From CAVWSM01 sp963757805 (GTDB taxonomy: Bacteria; Actinomycetota; Actinomycetes; Jiangellales; Jiangellaceae): 64,000 nucleotides of DNA. Numbering within the stretch: position 1 is the stretch's first letter; every line of letters starts with the position of its first letter. Positions 16,534 to 25,845 of the stretch are shown here, in pieces. The DNA lies in NCBI GenBank assembly GCA_963757805.1, contig CAVWSM010000020.1:62001-126000 (forward strand), given 5' to 3'. A model generated the notes under the pieces. It had not been told where the DNA came from and searched no databases. It saw only the letters and a program-made list of their open reading frames with translations. A program made the translations under genes and the position numbers.

Positions 16534-17628
16534 TCACCCGGCAGAACTCAACCGCTGCGCCGCCGCGTCGACCCGCTCGTCGGTGGCGGTGAGGGCGACG
16601 CGTACGTGCTGGGCGCCGGCCGGCCCGTAGAACTCCCCCGGCGCCACGAGGATGCCGCGATCAGCCAACCAGCGGACCGTGTCCCAGCAGGGCTCGCCGC
16701 GGGTCACCCAGAGGTAGAGCGACGCCTCGGAATGGTCGATGCGGAAGCCCGCCCGTAGCAGGGCCGTCCGGAGCAGGTCGCGGCGCCGCGCGTAGCGCTC
16801 TCGCTGCTCGGCCACATGCTCATCGTCACCGAGCGCGGCGATCATCGCGGCCTGCACCGGGGTGGGCACCATCATCCCCGCATGCTTGCGGACCTCCAGG
16901 ATCCGTTGCACCAGCCGGAGGTCGCCTGCGGCGAAGCCGGCCCGATAGCCGGCCAGGTTGGACCGCTTTGACAATGAGTTGACCGCCAGCAGTCCCTCCG
17001 ACGGACCGCCCGACACGTCGGGGTGCAGGATCGAGACGGGCTGCTCGCCCTCCCACCCGTACTCGATGTAGCACTCGTCTGCCGCGACGATCGCGCCGCG
17101 CTCACGCGCCCACGCCACAACCTTGGCGAGGTGGGCGGGCGGCAGCACTCGACCATGCGGGTTGGCCGGGGAGTTGAGCCAGACAAGACCGACGCGGCGC
17201 GGCCCCAGACTGGTCAGGCTGTCGGTCGCGACCGGCTCCGCTCCTGCGAGGAGAGCGCCGACCTCGTACGTGGGGTAGGCAAGCGAGGGGTAGACAACCG
17301 CGTCGCCCGCGCCGAGGCCCAACAAGGTGGGCAGCCACGCCACCAGCTCCTTGGAGCCGATGCTGGGCAGCACTCCTGCCGGGTCGAGGCCAGGCACCGA
17401 CAGCCGACGGGCAAACCAACCCGCCACCGCCTCACGGAGTGCGGGCGTGCCGTAGGCCTGCGGGTAGCCCGGTGCGTCAGCGGCGGAGGCAAGCGCCTCC
17501 TGAACGACCTTGGGTGTGGGATCGACAGGTGTGCCCACCGACAGGTCGACGACGCCGTCGGGGTGACCGGCAGCACGCTCGCGGTGCGGAACCAGCGCAT
17601 CCCACGGGAAGTCCGGCAGCTCGCGCAC
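16534..17628 (-). CDS. dapC: Succinyldiaminopimelate transaminase
   Basis: A 364-residue fold-type I PLP aminotransferase. SLSKRSNLAGYRAGF contains the Schiff-base Lys, and NSPANPHGRV and AADECYIEYG are the PLP-contacting motifs. It starts GTG (VRELPDFPWDALVPH) 14 bases after the stop of fdxA, an actinobacterial pairing also found as Rv1177-Rv1178. It transaminates N-succinyl-2-amino-6-oxopimelate, so with dapD and dapE this window carries three steps of the succinylase branch. Confidence 0.92.
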   Translation of the reverse strand: MRELPDFPWDALVPHRERAAGHPDGVVDLSVGTPVDPTPKVVQEALASAADAPGYPQAYGTPALREAVAGWFARRLSVPGLDPAGVLPSIGSKELVAWLPTLLGLGAGDAVVYPSLAYPTYEVGALLAGAEPVATDSLTSLGPRRVGLVWLNSPANPHGRVLPPAHLAKVVAWARERGAIVAADECYIEYGWEGEQPVSILHPDVSGGPSEGLLAVNSLSKRSNLAGYRAGFAAGDLRLVQRILEVRKHAGMMVPTPVQAAMIAALGDDEHVAEQRERYARRRDLLRTALLRAGFRIDHSEASLYLWVTRGEPCWDTVRWLADRGILVAPGEFYGPAGAQHVRVALTATDERVDAAAQRLSSAG

Positions 17629-17642
17629 CTTGCCGTGGCCGC

Positions 17643-17969
17643 TCAGTTCTCGGTCAACTGCGGAGGCAGCGCGGCGATCAGCGGGTGGTCCTTGTCGACG
17701 ACGCCGAGCTTGGAGGCGCCGCCGGGCGAGCCGAGGTCGTCGAAGAACTCAGCGTTGGCCTGCGTGTAGTCCTTCCACTGCTCGGGAACGTCGTCCTCGT
17801 AGAAAATGGCCTCGACCGGGCAGACCGGCTCGCACGCGCCGCAGTCGACACACTCGTCGGGGTGGATGTAGAGCATCCGCTCGCCCTCGTAGATGCAGTC
17901 GACGGGACACTCCTCGACGCACGCCCGGTCCTTGAGGTCGACACACGGCTGGGCGATGGTGTACGTCAC
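17643..17969 (-). CDS. fdxA: Seven-iron ferredoxin (FdxA/FdxC type)
   Basis: A 108-residue ferredoxin from the GTG at 17969, preceded by an AGGAGGAG ribosome site. Cysteine sets CVDLKDRACVEECPVDC and CVDCGACEPVCPVEA ligate a [3Fe-4S] and a [4Fe-4S] cluster; the conserved tail EQWKDYTQANAEFF is typical of this type. It is a cytoplasmic electron carrier. The open frame extends far upstream, but only this part is homologous. Forms an operon with dapC. Confidence 0.95.
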   Translation of the reverse strand: MTYTIAQPCVDLKDRACVEECPVDCIYEGERMLYIHPDECVDCGACEPVCPVEAIFYEDDVPEQWKDYTQANAEFFDDLGSPGGASKLGVVDKDHPLIAALPPQLTEN

Positions 17970-18089
17970 AGCGAACTCCTCCTGGTCCCGGTGCGCCGCC
18001 CGGCTCAGTCGCCCTTGAGCGAGCCGGGTGCGCTCATCTCTAGTATCACGACGTATACCCCGCGACGTCACTGAAGGGTCCCTTTCAAT

Positions 18090-19076
18090 TTGTCCCTCAC
18101 GCCCGATGACGTCGGCCGCCGCGTCGTGGTCCGTCGACGGATGGGTACAGATGAGCGGGGCGGCCCGGGTGATCCATCGATGACCGACCTGCTCGGCACC
18201 CTCGTCTGGGCCGACGACGAGAGCGTCTCCGTGCTCCGCAGCGACGGCAAGATCATCAGGGTCAGCGCCGCGGACCTGGTCGCCGGGAAGGTGATCCCAA
18301 CCCGGGCCGTTCGGCGACGGGACGTCCACCTGCTGGAAGAGGCAGCCGCGCAGGCGTGGGTCGGCTTCGAGACCGGCCGGATCGGTGACTGGCTGCTGCG
18401 CGCCGGCGGCGGATTCACCGGCCGGGCCAACTCCTGCCTGCCGCTTGGTCGGCCCGACCGCCCGCTCGATGACGCGATTGCCGCGGTGCAGAGCTGGTAC
18501 GCGGCGCAGGGCCTGCCCGCGCAGTTTCAGCTGCCGACGCCGCTCACGCGGAGTCTCGATGCATTGCTGGCCAACCGAGAGTGGGAGCGGCACAACGAGA
18601 CCCTCATGATGACCGCGCCGGTCGAGTCCCTTGCCGATGCCTTCCGCCCGGATGGTCGCGACTTCGAGGTGCGCCGTGAGGCGGACGAGACGTGGCTTGC
18701 CGGCTATCACTACCGCGGCGGTAAGCCAGTCCCGGCCGCGGGACGTCGTGTGCTGTCCGAGGCACCCAATGCACGGCTCGGGTTCGCGCGCGTCGTCGAC
18801 GGCAACGACCTCGTGGCGATCGGCCGCGGCGCGGTCACCGAGGCCGCAGACGGCACGTCATGGCTCGGTCTAACCGCGGTCGAGGTTGCGGAATCCGCAC
18901 GTCGCCGAGGCCTCGGACGCTTTGTGGTGACCGGCCTCGCCGCTTGGGGGCAGACGTTGGGCGCCACCCAGATCTACTTGCAGGTTGCTGCGGAGAACGC
19001 CGCGGCGATTGCGATGTACGAGGCCCTCGGACTCACCGAGCACCATCGCTATCACTACCGTCGCGCCGGCAACTGA
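18090..19076 (+). CDS. GNAT-family N-acetyltransferase with N-terminal SH3-like domain (Rv0428c-like)
   Basis: A 328-residue protein. The first 75 residues look like a small beta-barrel (LGTLVWADDESVSVLRSDGK). A middle helical domain follows, and the C-terminal GNAT core shows the acetyl-CoA loop SARRRGLGRFVV and the NAAAIAMYEALG motif. The initiation codon is TTG. The acceptor is unknown. It is divergent from fdxA-dapC, about 120 bases away. Confidence 0.8.
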   Translation: MSLTPDDVGRRVVVRRRMGTDERGGPGDPSMTDLLGTLVWADDESVSVLRSDGKIIRVSAADLVAGKVIPTRAVRRRDVHLLEEAAAQAWVGFETGRIGDWLLRAGGGFTGRANSCLPLGRPDRPLDDAIAAVQSWYAAQGLPAQFQLPTPLTRSLDALLANREWERHNETLMMTAPVESLADAFRPDGRDFEVRREADETWLAGYHYRGGKPVPAAGRRVLSEAPNARLGFARVVDGNDLVAIGRGAVTEAADGTSWLGLTAVEVAESARRRGLGRFVVTGLAAWGQTLGATQIYLQVAAENAAAIAMYEALGLTEHHRYHYRRAGN

Positions 19077-19091
19077 TCAGGTTGACGAGGG

Positions 19092-20939
19092 TTACGCCGG
19101 TGCCGGGCCGCAGATGATGTGCGTGCCCGCGTTGTAGACCACGTGGTCCTTGTCGGTGACGGTCTCGCCCTGCGGCGAGGTGCGGTTGCGCGTCACGTCG
19201 ACCTGGAAGCCGTCCTGGCCGGCCTGCGCCTCGCAGTTGGGGCTCGTGTCGTATCTGGTGCCGTAGGTCTTGTGCGCGTAGCGGTCGGACACCGAGATGT
19301 TGGTGTCCCAGTACTTCGTGCTCCAGATGCGGACCGTGATGCTGCCCTGACTACCAGACGAGCTCGGCGAGAAGCTGGTATCGACCACGACGCCGTACGG
19401 GGTGTCGTTCTTCCACCGCATGTCGAGCGAGCCCCAGTTGACGGTCGCCTCGACGCCCAGCGGGTAGCGGGAGAAGTAGAGGCTGTGCGGCTTGTGCTCG
19501 ATGTCTTCCATACCGGCCTTGTACGCCGCGTTGAACACGGTCGTGGTGGCCTGCGAGACGCCGCCGCCGTAGTCCTTCTTGAACACTCCGCCCTGGATCG
19601 TCCAGCCGGGCACGAACCCTGTCGCGGCGGTGCGCTCGCCGACGATGCCGTTGAGACTGAACGTCTCGCCTGGGGCGATGAAGGTGTTGTCGATCTTCTC
19701 GGCCGCAAGCCGGATGTTGACGTTGCGGTAGTCAGAGTGGGGGAACCGTGTCGTGGTCTCGCTGATCACCGAGGCGACGCCGAGGTTGGCCGCCTCCTCA
19801 GTCGTGATCTCGGGCTCCACCGTGGACAGCGCAACGTTGGCGACACGCTGGTCACCGCTCAAGGGCAGGGCGGCGAGGACTGCCGCGGCCAAGTCAGGGG
19901 CCGACACGCCTTGGCCGGCCTGGCCGGGCACGACGACAGGGGCGCCGTTCTCGATGCGTACGCTCGCGTCCTTGGCACCGCTCTCGATCGAGCCCAAGGC
20001 TTCCTCGCCCTCGGTGAGCAGCCGCTCGCCGTCGAGCTGCGGCGCCAAGGTCCCCTCGGGAGTGGAGCTCATGATGAGTACGGATCCCAGCAGCGTGGGG
20101 TTGAGCACCGCCTGCTGGTTGCCGGCAACCACGGTCACCGGGCCCGACATGGCCGGCTGGGCAAACTCCGCCATCGCCTTGTCCACGTCGGCCTGGTCGA
20201 TGGTCGGGGTGGTCTCCTCGAACGGGAGCGCGACCGGATCGGTCGTCCGGAGGAACGAGTCGCCGATGGCGTCGGCGGCGGACTGGACGTCGAGGGTACG
20301 GCCGAGCTGGGCGGGGACAGCAACCGCCTGGCCGGCGTCAAAGGTGACGCCGCCGTCTACGGGCTCACGGTTGACCGTGCCGGCGACCTGCTGAAGGGAG
20401 GCGGCGAGCTGGTCCTTGTCGACGGAGTAGACGGGTTCGACCTCGCCGCCACCGAAGAGCCCTCGCCAGAGATCGGCTGGGCTGGCACCGCCGTCGACCT
20501 GGTCGACCGTGGCCGCGGCGTCGACGCCGAGACCGCTTGTCGCGGGGTCGAGGGGGACGGGCTCTTCGCCCTCGGAGGGCGAGAGTGCGATCGGCGTGGC
20601 GACGCGCTCGGCCAGGCCGCCGGTGAGTGCGGCCTCCGCCTCGGACTGGCTCATCCCGCCGATCTCTACTCCGAGCACCGTCGTGTCACTGGGGACCTCC
20701 CCACCGACCGCGGCGTAGGCCGCGCCGTACAGCACCGCGACGGTGGCGACACCGCCGCCGGCGATAAGCGCGAGCTTGCGCCCGCTGATCCGCCGGGTCG
20801 TCGGCTCGCCGCCCTCGGGGGACGGCTCGATCACGATCTCGGTCGTCGCCGGCTCGTCAGCTGGGCGGTCAATCGGCTCGGGCGAGGCAAGGGAGTGCCT
20901 GGTCTCGTCGGACACGGGGCTTCTCTCGGTCGATAACAC
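19092..20939 (-). CDS. VanW-family membrane protein with peptidoglycan-binding-like repeats
   Basis: A 615-residue protein. One membrane helix (about residues 56-78) follows a 55-residue acidic cytoplasmic tail. Two PG_binding_4-type repeats precede the VanW domain, recognisable by SDYRNVNIRLAAEKI, IAPGETFSLNGIVGERT and GGGVSQATTTVFNAAY. VanW occurs in some vancomycin-resistance clusters but is mainly a conserved wall protein of unknown activity. It lies 35 bases downstream of a membrane gene that overlaps mshB. Confidence 0.88.
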   Translation of the reverse strand: MLSTERSPVSDETRHSLASPEPIDRPADEPATTEIVIEPSPEGGEPTTRRISGRKLALIAGGGVATVAVLYGAAYAAVGGEVPSDTTVLGVEIGGMSQSEAEAALTGGLAERVATPIALSPSEGEEPVPLDPATSGLGVDAAATVDQVDGGASPADLWRGLFGGGEVEPVYSVDKDQLAASLQQVAGTVNREPVDGGVTFDAGQAVAVPAQLGRTLDVQSAADAIGDSFLRTTDPVALPFEETTPTIDQADVDKAMAEFAQPAMSGPVTVVAGNQQAVLNPTLLGSVLIMSSTPEGTLAPQLDGERLLTEGEEALGSIESGAKDASVRIENGAPVVVPGQAGQGVSAPDLAAAVLAALPLSGDQRVANVALSTVEPEITTEEAANLGVASVISETTTRFPHSDYRNVNIRLAAEKIDNTFIAPGETFSLNGIVGERTAATGFVPGWTIQGGVFKKDYGGGVSQATTTVFNAAYKAGMEDIEHKPHSLYFSRYPLGVEATVNWGSLDMRWKNDTPYGVVVDTSFSPSSSGSQGSITVRIWSTKYWDTNISVSDRYAHKTYGTRYDTSPNCEAQAGQDGFQVDVTRNRTSPQGETVTDKDHVVYNAGTHIICGPAPA

Positions 20940-20974
20940 ATGATGGCCGCCCGTTAACTGGCGGCCCTGCCATG

Positions 20975-21370
20975 TTAGTGGACGCGGCGGCCTGGCTCCT
21001 GGTTGCCGATCGCATGAGATGGAAGGCCAATTGAGACGCTCATCACGATCACCCCGCCGAACAGGAAGACCAGCCCCGCTGCTCCAGAGGCTATGAGGAG
21101 GTCACCCTCTGGTCTCTTGGCGGTGAAAGGAATCACAGCCAACAGCCATGCAAGGAGTGCGAGCACAGCCCCGATCCGGCGCGGGGTGACGGCACGGACC
21201 AGCGCCACGAGCGCCACCGTCGAAAAGAGCGCAAGCACCAAACCGTATGGAATCCTGACACTCCCGACATGCATGGCTGCTCGGTGCAGAAAAACTCCCG
21301 CGACGCCGGTGATCAGCGCGATCGGAACCAGCGCGGCGATGGCCAGGCCGGGCGTCAGCTGTCTAGGCAC
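20975..21370 (-). CDS. Small four-helix membrane protein after mshB (Rv1171-like)
   Basis: From the GTG at 21370, which overlaps the mshB stop by 8 bases, this is a 131-residue protein with four predicted membrane helices (about residues 9-28, 40-60, 67-82 and 90-113). The same small membrane gene follows mshB in mycobacteria. The open frame reads further upstream inside mshB without homology. No function is known; coupling to mshB is the only hint. Confidence 0.75.
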   Translation of the reverse strand: MPRQLTPGLAIAALVPIALITGVAGVFLHRAAMHVGSVRIPYGLVLALFSTVALVALVRAVTPRRIGAVLALLAWLLAVIPFTAKRPEGDLLIASGAAGLVFLFGGVIVMSVSIGLPSHAIGNQEPGRRVH

Positions 21371-22298
21371 CGACCACGCCGGCGAACAGATCCTCTTCGA
21401 AGCCGTCCTCTGCGACCGGCCCGGGCGCGCCCTTGACGAGCCGGTAGAACTCCAGCCCGAGAAACGAGTCCGCACCCGCGACCTCCTCCATCGCGAAGAA
21501 CGGTCCGTCGGGCGTGATCTGCGTTGCATGCGCGAGCATCGCCGCCTTCTTGGCGGCGGCGAAAGCGTTGCCGTCGATGCGCGCCGTCACCTGCTCGTCG
21601 GGCACGACCATCGGGAAGTCATCGGGGCTCTCGATGCCGAAGAAGTCAGTGCCGGCGGCCTTGGCCAGCTCAATGCCCTGCGCAATGGCCGACTTGGGCA
21701 TGGCGGTCCAGTAGACCTTCGGCACGTCCCAGGCCGGCCCCAGGTCAACGCGGTAGGACGGCGCCGCCGCAAGTGCAACCGCGTAGGTCGCGACGCGGTG
21801 TGCCTGCACGTGGTCGGGATGGCCGTACTGCCCGAAGTCGTCGTAGGCGATCACCACCTGCGGGCGCACCTCACGCAGCACTGCCACCAGGTAGGTGGCC
21901 GCCTCGCGCAGGTCGGCCCGCCAGAACGTGTCGTCGCGGGGCTGTGGCGGCACCGCGGCGGCCTGCCCGTCTTCCGTCCACACCATGCCGGTGTCCCGGT
22001 AGCGCCCCGCGCCGCCGAGGAACCGGTGGTCGGTGACGCCGAGCGCCGCCATCGCCACTGCAAGCTCGCCCACGCGCTGCTCGCCAAGCGTGTCATCGCG
22101 GTCGGACGCGAGGTGCGCGAGGTCGGGCACGAGCACCTCGCCCTCCTCCCCGCGCGTGCAGGTGACGAGCGTGACGTGTGCACCATCGGCGACGTACTTG
22201 GCCATCGTCGCGCCGTTGCTGATCGTCTCGTCGTCGGGATGCGCGTGGACAAGTAGCAGCCGGCGGTCCGGGAACTCGCCGGGGGACTGAGCAGACAT
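21363..22298 (-). CDS. mshB: N-acetyl-1-D-myo-inositol-2-amino-2-deoxy-alpha-D-glucopyranoside deacetylase
   Basis: A 311-residue LmbE-like deacetylase from ATG 22298. The zinc motif is VHAHPDDETI at about residues 17-26, with a third ligand in GHPDHVQAH at about 159-167. It deacetylates GlcNAc-Ins in mycothiol synthesis, the thiol buffer specific to Actinobacteria. Length fits MshB rather than the related Mca. This is a good lineage marker for the window. Confidence 0.93.
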   Translation of the reverse strand: MSAQSPGEFPDRRLLLVHAHPDDETISNGATMAKYVADGAHVTLVTCTRGEEGEVLVPDLAHLASDRDDTLGEQRVGELAVAMAALGVTDHRFLGGAGRYRDTGMVWTEDGQAAAVPPQPRDDTFWRADLREAATYLVAVLREVRPQVVIAYDDFGQYGHPDHVQAHRVATYAVALAAAPSYRVDLGPAWDVPKVYWTAMPKSAIAQGIELAKAAGTDFFGIESPDDFPMVVPDEQVTARIDGNAFAAAKKAAMLAHATQITPDGPFFAMEEVAGADSFLGLEFYRLVKGAPGPVAEDGFEEDLFAGVVGA

Positions 22299-22359
22299 GC
22301 GCCCAAGGCTAGGGCGTAGCGCTGACGGATCGGCGTAGCGGTCTGGCGCGGCTGCAAGG

Positions 22360-24552
22360 ATGGCGATCGTGAGCGAACAGACCACTGACGTTGTGCCCGC
22401 CCCGTCCGAGCTGAGCTTTCCGCGGCTGCGGGCGCGGACCGTCCGATTCACCCTGGGTGAGCCTCGATCCTTCGCCGTCGCACCCGACGGCTCGCGCGTG
22501 ACGTTCTTGCGCAGCGGCGGGCCGTACGACCGCGCCAACGCGCTGTGGGTCTTCGACGTCGAGGCGGGCGTCGAGCGGCTGATTGCCGATCCGGCTCGGC
22601 TGCTCGATGGCGACGAGCAGCTCAGTGTCGAGGAGCGAGCGCGGCGGGAGCGCGCTCGCGAGCAGGCAGCGGGGATAGTCGGCTTCGCCACCGACCGCGA
22701 GCACCGTGTCGCGACGTTCAGCCTGTCGGGACGGGTTTGGCTTGCTGATCTGCTCGGCGGTGGAGCGCGTTCGTTGCCGACGGTAGGTAACTCCGTCGAC
22801 CCGCAGGTCGACCCGACCGGACGGTTTGTCGCGTACGCGGTGGGCGGCAGGTTGCGCGTCATCGGCGTCGATGGCACCGACGACCGCGCGTTGACGCCGG
22901 CCGAAGGTGAAACGGTGGTGTGGGGTCTCGCAGAGTTCATTGCTGCCGAGGAGATGGACCGCACGCGCGGTTTCTGGTGGGCACCGGACGGCGAGTCGCT
23001 CCTGGTCGAGCGATATGACGAGTCGCCCGTAGCGGTCTGGCACATAGCCGACCCTGCGCACCCCGAGCGGCAGCCGATCGCGCTGCGCTACCCAGCCGCC
23101 GGCACCCCTAACGCCGACGTGTCGCTGTGGCACATCCAGCTCGACGGCTCGCGGCAAGGTGTGCAGTGGGACCGCGCTGCGTTCCCCTACCTCGCTGCGG
23201 TCACCTGGAGCTCGCACGGTGTGCCGCTGCTGCAGGTCCAGAGCCGTGACCAGCGCCGCTCCCAAGTGTTGGCCGTGTCGATGCTCGACTCGACGACGCA
23301 GCTGGTTTCGGAGCTGTTGGATGAGGCGTGGGTCGAGCTGGTGCCAGGCACGCCAGCGCGCCTGCCGAGTGGCGCGATCGTCACAACCGTTGAGGACGGT
23401 GATACGCGCCGGGTGGCCGTCAACGGCGTGCCGGTGAGCCCCGTCGGGTTGCAGGTGCGTTCCGTACTCGGCGTTGACGACGACGGCATCCTGCTCACCG
23501 TGTCGAGCGAGCCGAGTGAGATCGACGTCGTGCGTGTGAGCCCGGCCTACCACGGCTCCGCGTCGTACGCGTCTGGTGCCTCACTGACGCCCGTCAGTAA
23601 CACACCAGGTGTGCACACCGCACGCAGCAGCGGCGGCACGACCGTGCTGGTCTCCAGGTCGCTAGACACTCACGGTGCGACGGTACGGGTGCTTCGCGAC
23701 GGCAAAGAGGTCGGTCGCCTTGCCTCGCACGCGGCTGACCCGGGCTTCCTGCCCAGCGTGAGCATCCTGCGCGCGGGTGAGCGGCAGATCCGGTACGCGT
23801 TGGTGCTGCCGCGCGACCACATCGCGGGTTCGGCGCAGCTGCCCGTACTCATGGCTCCCTACGGCGGCCCGCACGGCCAGCGCGTCACTGCGTCGAGCGC
23901 CGCGTTCCTGGAGCCGCAGTGGTTTGCCGACCAAGGCTTCGCCGTTGTCTTGGCGGACGGGCGCGGCACGCCGGGTCGCGGCACCGCGTGGGAGCGTGCG
24001 GTCGCCGGCGACGTGGCGACCCCTGTGCTCGACGACCAGGTAACCGCACTCGAAGCGGCTGCTGCGGAGTGCCCGGACCTCGACCTGTCACGGGTAGCCA
24101 TGCGTGGCTGGTCGTTCGGCGGCTATCTGTCAGCGCTCGCCGTGCTGCGCCGTCCCGACGTCTTCCACGCCGCAATCGCCGGCGCGCCGGTGACCGACTG
24201 GCGCCTCTACGACACGCACTACACGGAGCGATACCTAGGGCATCCAGACGAGCACCCCGAGGCGTACGAGCACAACTCGCTCATCACCGACGCCTCCAAG
24301 CTGACCCGCCCGCTGCTGTTCATCCACGGTCTCGCCGACGACAACGTGGTGGCCGCGCACACGTTGCGAATGTCTCAGGCGCTGCTCGAGGCTGGACGAC
24401 CGCATCGCGTGCTGCCGCTGTCGGGAGTGACGCACATGACGCCGCAGGAGGTCGTCGCGGAGAACCTGCTGCTGCTGGAGGTCGACTTCCTCCGGGAGGC
24501 GCTGGGGCTGGCCGCGGCGGGCGATCACGTTAACGTGATCCAGCCGGACTGA
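22360..24552 (+). CDS. S9 prolyl oligopeptidase / dipeptidyl-peptidase IV-like peptidase
   Basis: A 730-residue two-domain serine peptidase. The N-terminal beta-propeller is of DPP-IV type. The alpha/beta-hydrolase domain has the nucleophile in RGWSFGGYLS, the Asp in HGLADDNV and the His in SGVTHMTP. It probably cleaves after proline in the cytoplasm; no signal peptide is seen. The ATG at 22360 lacks a spaced ribosome site, whereas the GTG at 22369 has AAGGA at suitable distance, so the latter may be the true start. The last codons lie inside an 18-bp palindrome. Confidence 0.9.
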   Translation: MAIVSEQTTDVVPAPSELSFPRLRARTVRFTLGEPRSFAVAPDGSRVTFLRSGGPYDRANALWVFDVEAGVERLIADPARLLDGDEQLSVEERARRERAREQAAGIVGFATDREHRVATFSLSGRVWLADLLGGGARSLPTVGNSVDPQVDPTGRFVAYAVGGRLRVIGVDGTDDRALTPAEGETVVWGLAEFIAAEEMDRTRGFWWAPDGESLLVERYDESPVAVWHIADPAHPERQPIALRYPAAGTPNADVSLWHIQLDGSRQGVQWDRAAFPYLAAVTWSSHGVPLLQVQSRDQRRSQVLAVSMLDSTTQLVSELLDEAWVELVPGTPARLPSGAIVTTVEDGDTRRVAVNGVPVSPVGLQVRSVLGVDDDGILLTVSSEPSEIDVVRVSPAYHGSASYASGASLTPVSNTPGVHTARSSGGTTVLVSRSLDTHGATVRVLRDGKEVGRLASHAADPGFLPSVSILRAGERQIRYALVLPRDHIAGSAQLPVLMAPYGGPHGQRVTASSAAFLEPQWFADQGFAVVLADGRGTPGRGTAWERAVAGDVATPVLDDQVTALEAAAAECPDLDLSRVAMRGWSFGGYLSALAVLRRPDVFHAAIAGAPVTDWRLYDTHYTERYLGHPDEHPEAYEHNSLITDASKLTRPLLFIHGLADDNVVAAHTLRMSQALLEAGRPHRVLPLSGVTHMTPQEVVAENLLLLEVDFLREALGLAAAGDHVNVIQPD
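24523..24540. repeat. 18-bp perfect palindrome, copy 1 (at the S9 peptidase stop)
   Basis: GATCACGTTAACGTGATC is self-complementary and encodes the last residues of the S9 peptidase (within GDHVNVIQPD). The identical sequence recurs at 25806-25823, so the AbiEi-like gene is bracketed by the two copies. It could serve as a transcription terminator or as a protein-binding site. Confidence 0.8.
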
Positions 24553-24736
24553 GCACGGCATACAGGCCGAGCACAGTCCGGCCAAGCCTGGCACAGTCGG
24601 CTCGTCTCTCGCGTCATGAGCGGTTGCCCTCTCGGCACAACGTGCCGTTTCCACAGCTTCCGTTTGCGCGGCGCACTGGTCCACAATCTCCCAATGCGCT
24701 CTGGCGGTTCTTGAGAGGCGCGCACAAGGTGGCGCC

Positions 24737-25696
24737 ATGGACCCTCGACTCCTTGGCGTGGCCTCCCAGCAAGGCGGCGTGTTTCTCACGTCGCAAGCAG
24801 CAGATTGCGGCTACAGCGACGACGAGATCGCCGCCCGCGTGAAGTGCCGTGACTGGCACCGGCTGAGGCGCGGCGCCTATGTCACGAGCGACATCTGGCA
24901 AGCAGCAGACGAAGCGGCAAGACATCTTCTGTTGGTGTGGGCTGTGATCCTCAGCCTCAAGCAGCCCGCGGTGGTCAGTCACACGTCGGCGGCCGCTGCG
25001 CACGGCTATGACTTATGGGACGTCGACCTGAGTCTCGTACATGTCACCCGCCCCGAACTCCAGTGTTCACGCCGTGAAGCAAGCGTGGTCCATCACGCCG
25101 GCACGCTCGGGGACGACGAGATCGAGAAGCTGCCGTCGGGCCTTCTGGTCACGAAGCCTCCACGCTCCGTCGTCGACATGACCCGCATCAGCAGCTTCGC
25201 CAGTGGGCTGGTCACGGCCGACATGGCCCTTCGCCTCGGCGTGAAGGCGGTCGCGCTCCTCGAAGTGCTCGAGCGCCAGCGTCATTGGAAGGGTGCTGCC
25301 ATGGCATCCCGCGTCATTGAGGAGGCGGACGGGCGCTCGGAGTCCGTCGGCGAGACGCTGCTTCGCATCGCTTTCATGGAGATTGGCGCGCCACGGCCAG
25401 AACCGCAGCTCCAGTTCTTCACCGAGGATGGCGCCGAATGGGCACGAGCCGACTTCGGGTTCAAGGAGGAGCGCGTCCTTGCGGAGTTCGACGGCAAGCG
25501 CAAGTACAAGGTCCAGCCGGGTGCCGATCCCGAGCAAGCAGGTGAAGTCGTGTTCCGCGAGAAGCGGCGCGAGGAGGCGCTCCGCGACCTCGGTTGGGAG
25601 ATCGTGCGGTTCATCTGGGCCGATTTACATCAGCGACGACTCATCGCATCGCGCCTGGCCGACGCTTTCGCCCGCGCGCGACGCTACCTCGTCTAA
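24737..25696 (+). CDS. AbiEi-like winged-helix protein with DUF559/Vsr-like nuclease domain
   Basis: A 319-residue protein. The N-terminus (LTSQAADCGYSDDEIAARVKC, then WHRLRRGAYVT) is the winged-helix start found in AbiEi-type antitoxins and related actinobacterial proteins. The C-terminal 110 residues resemble DUF559/Vsr-like endonucleases: ARADFGF, then EFDGKRKY, then EKRREEALRDLGWEIVRFIW, giving D, E-x-x-G-K and downstream E positions of a PD-(D/E)XK fold. No AbiEii toxin gene is adjacent, so it is a singleton of unknown role. Two copies of a palindrome flank it. Confidence 0.72.
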   Translation: MDPRLLGVASQQGGVFLTSQAADCGYSDDEIAARVKCRDWHRLRRGAYVTSDIWQAADEAARHLLLVWAVILSLKQPAVVSHTSAAAAHGYDLWDVDLSLVHVTRPELQCSRREASVVHHAGTLGDDEIEKLPSGLLVTKPPRSVVDMTRISSFASGLVTADMALRLGVKAVALLEVLERQRHWKGAAMASRVIEEADGRSESVGETLLRIAFMEIGAPRPEPQLQFFTEDGAEWARADFGFKEERVLAEFDGKRKYKVQPGADPEQAGEVVFREKRREEALRDLGWEIVRFIWADLHQRRLIASRLADAFARARRYLV

Positions 25697-25798
25697 CCCG
25701 ACGCCCGCTCATCGGCCCGCATTGCTTAGCCTGCCGGCCGACTGGCCCTCGTAGCAAGGCTTAGGCGGTCCGTGCGCGGCCTGTATGCCTAGCGACGT

Positions 25799-25830
25799 CC
25801 GGGTCGATCACGTTAACGTGATCGACCCGG
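25799..25830. terminator. 32-bp perfect palindrome, copy 2 (3' of the opp operon)
   Basis: The left half CCGGGTCGATCACGTT is followed directly by its exact reverse complement. It contains the same GATCACGTTAACGTGATC core as 24523-24540. It sits 15 bases beyond the stop of the last opp gene and 100 bases beyond the AbiEi-like gene, between convergent ends. A bidirectional terminator is likely, but the exact sharing of the core with copy 1 is unusual for terminators. Confidence 0.75.
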
Positions 25831-25845
25831 CAATCGGGCAAGCTC

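Noticed and set aside
19119..20936. 605-codon open frame antisense to the VanW gene
   Set aside because: Composition is a high-GC shadow (Gly/Arg/His-rich, no family pattern), and the opposite strand has clear VanW motifs and membrane topology.
24737..25696. Possible type IV AbiE toxin-antitoxin system
   Set aside because: Only the AbiEi-like N-terminus is present and no AbiEii nucleotidyltransferase gene is adjacent. The C-terminus is nuclease-like, so an AbiE system cannot be claimed.
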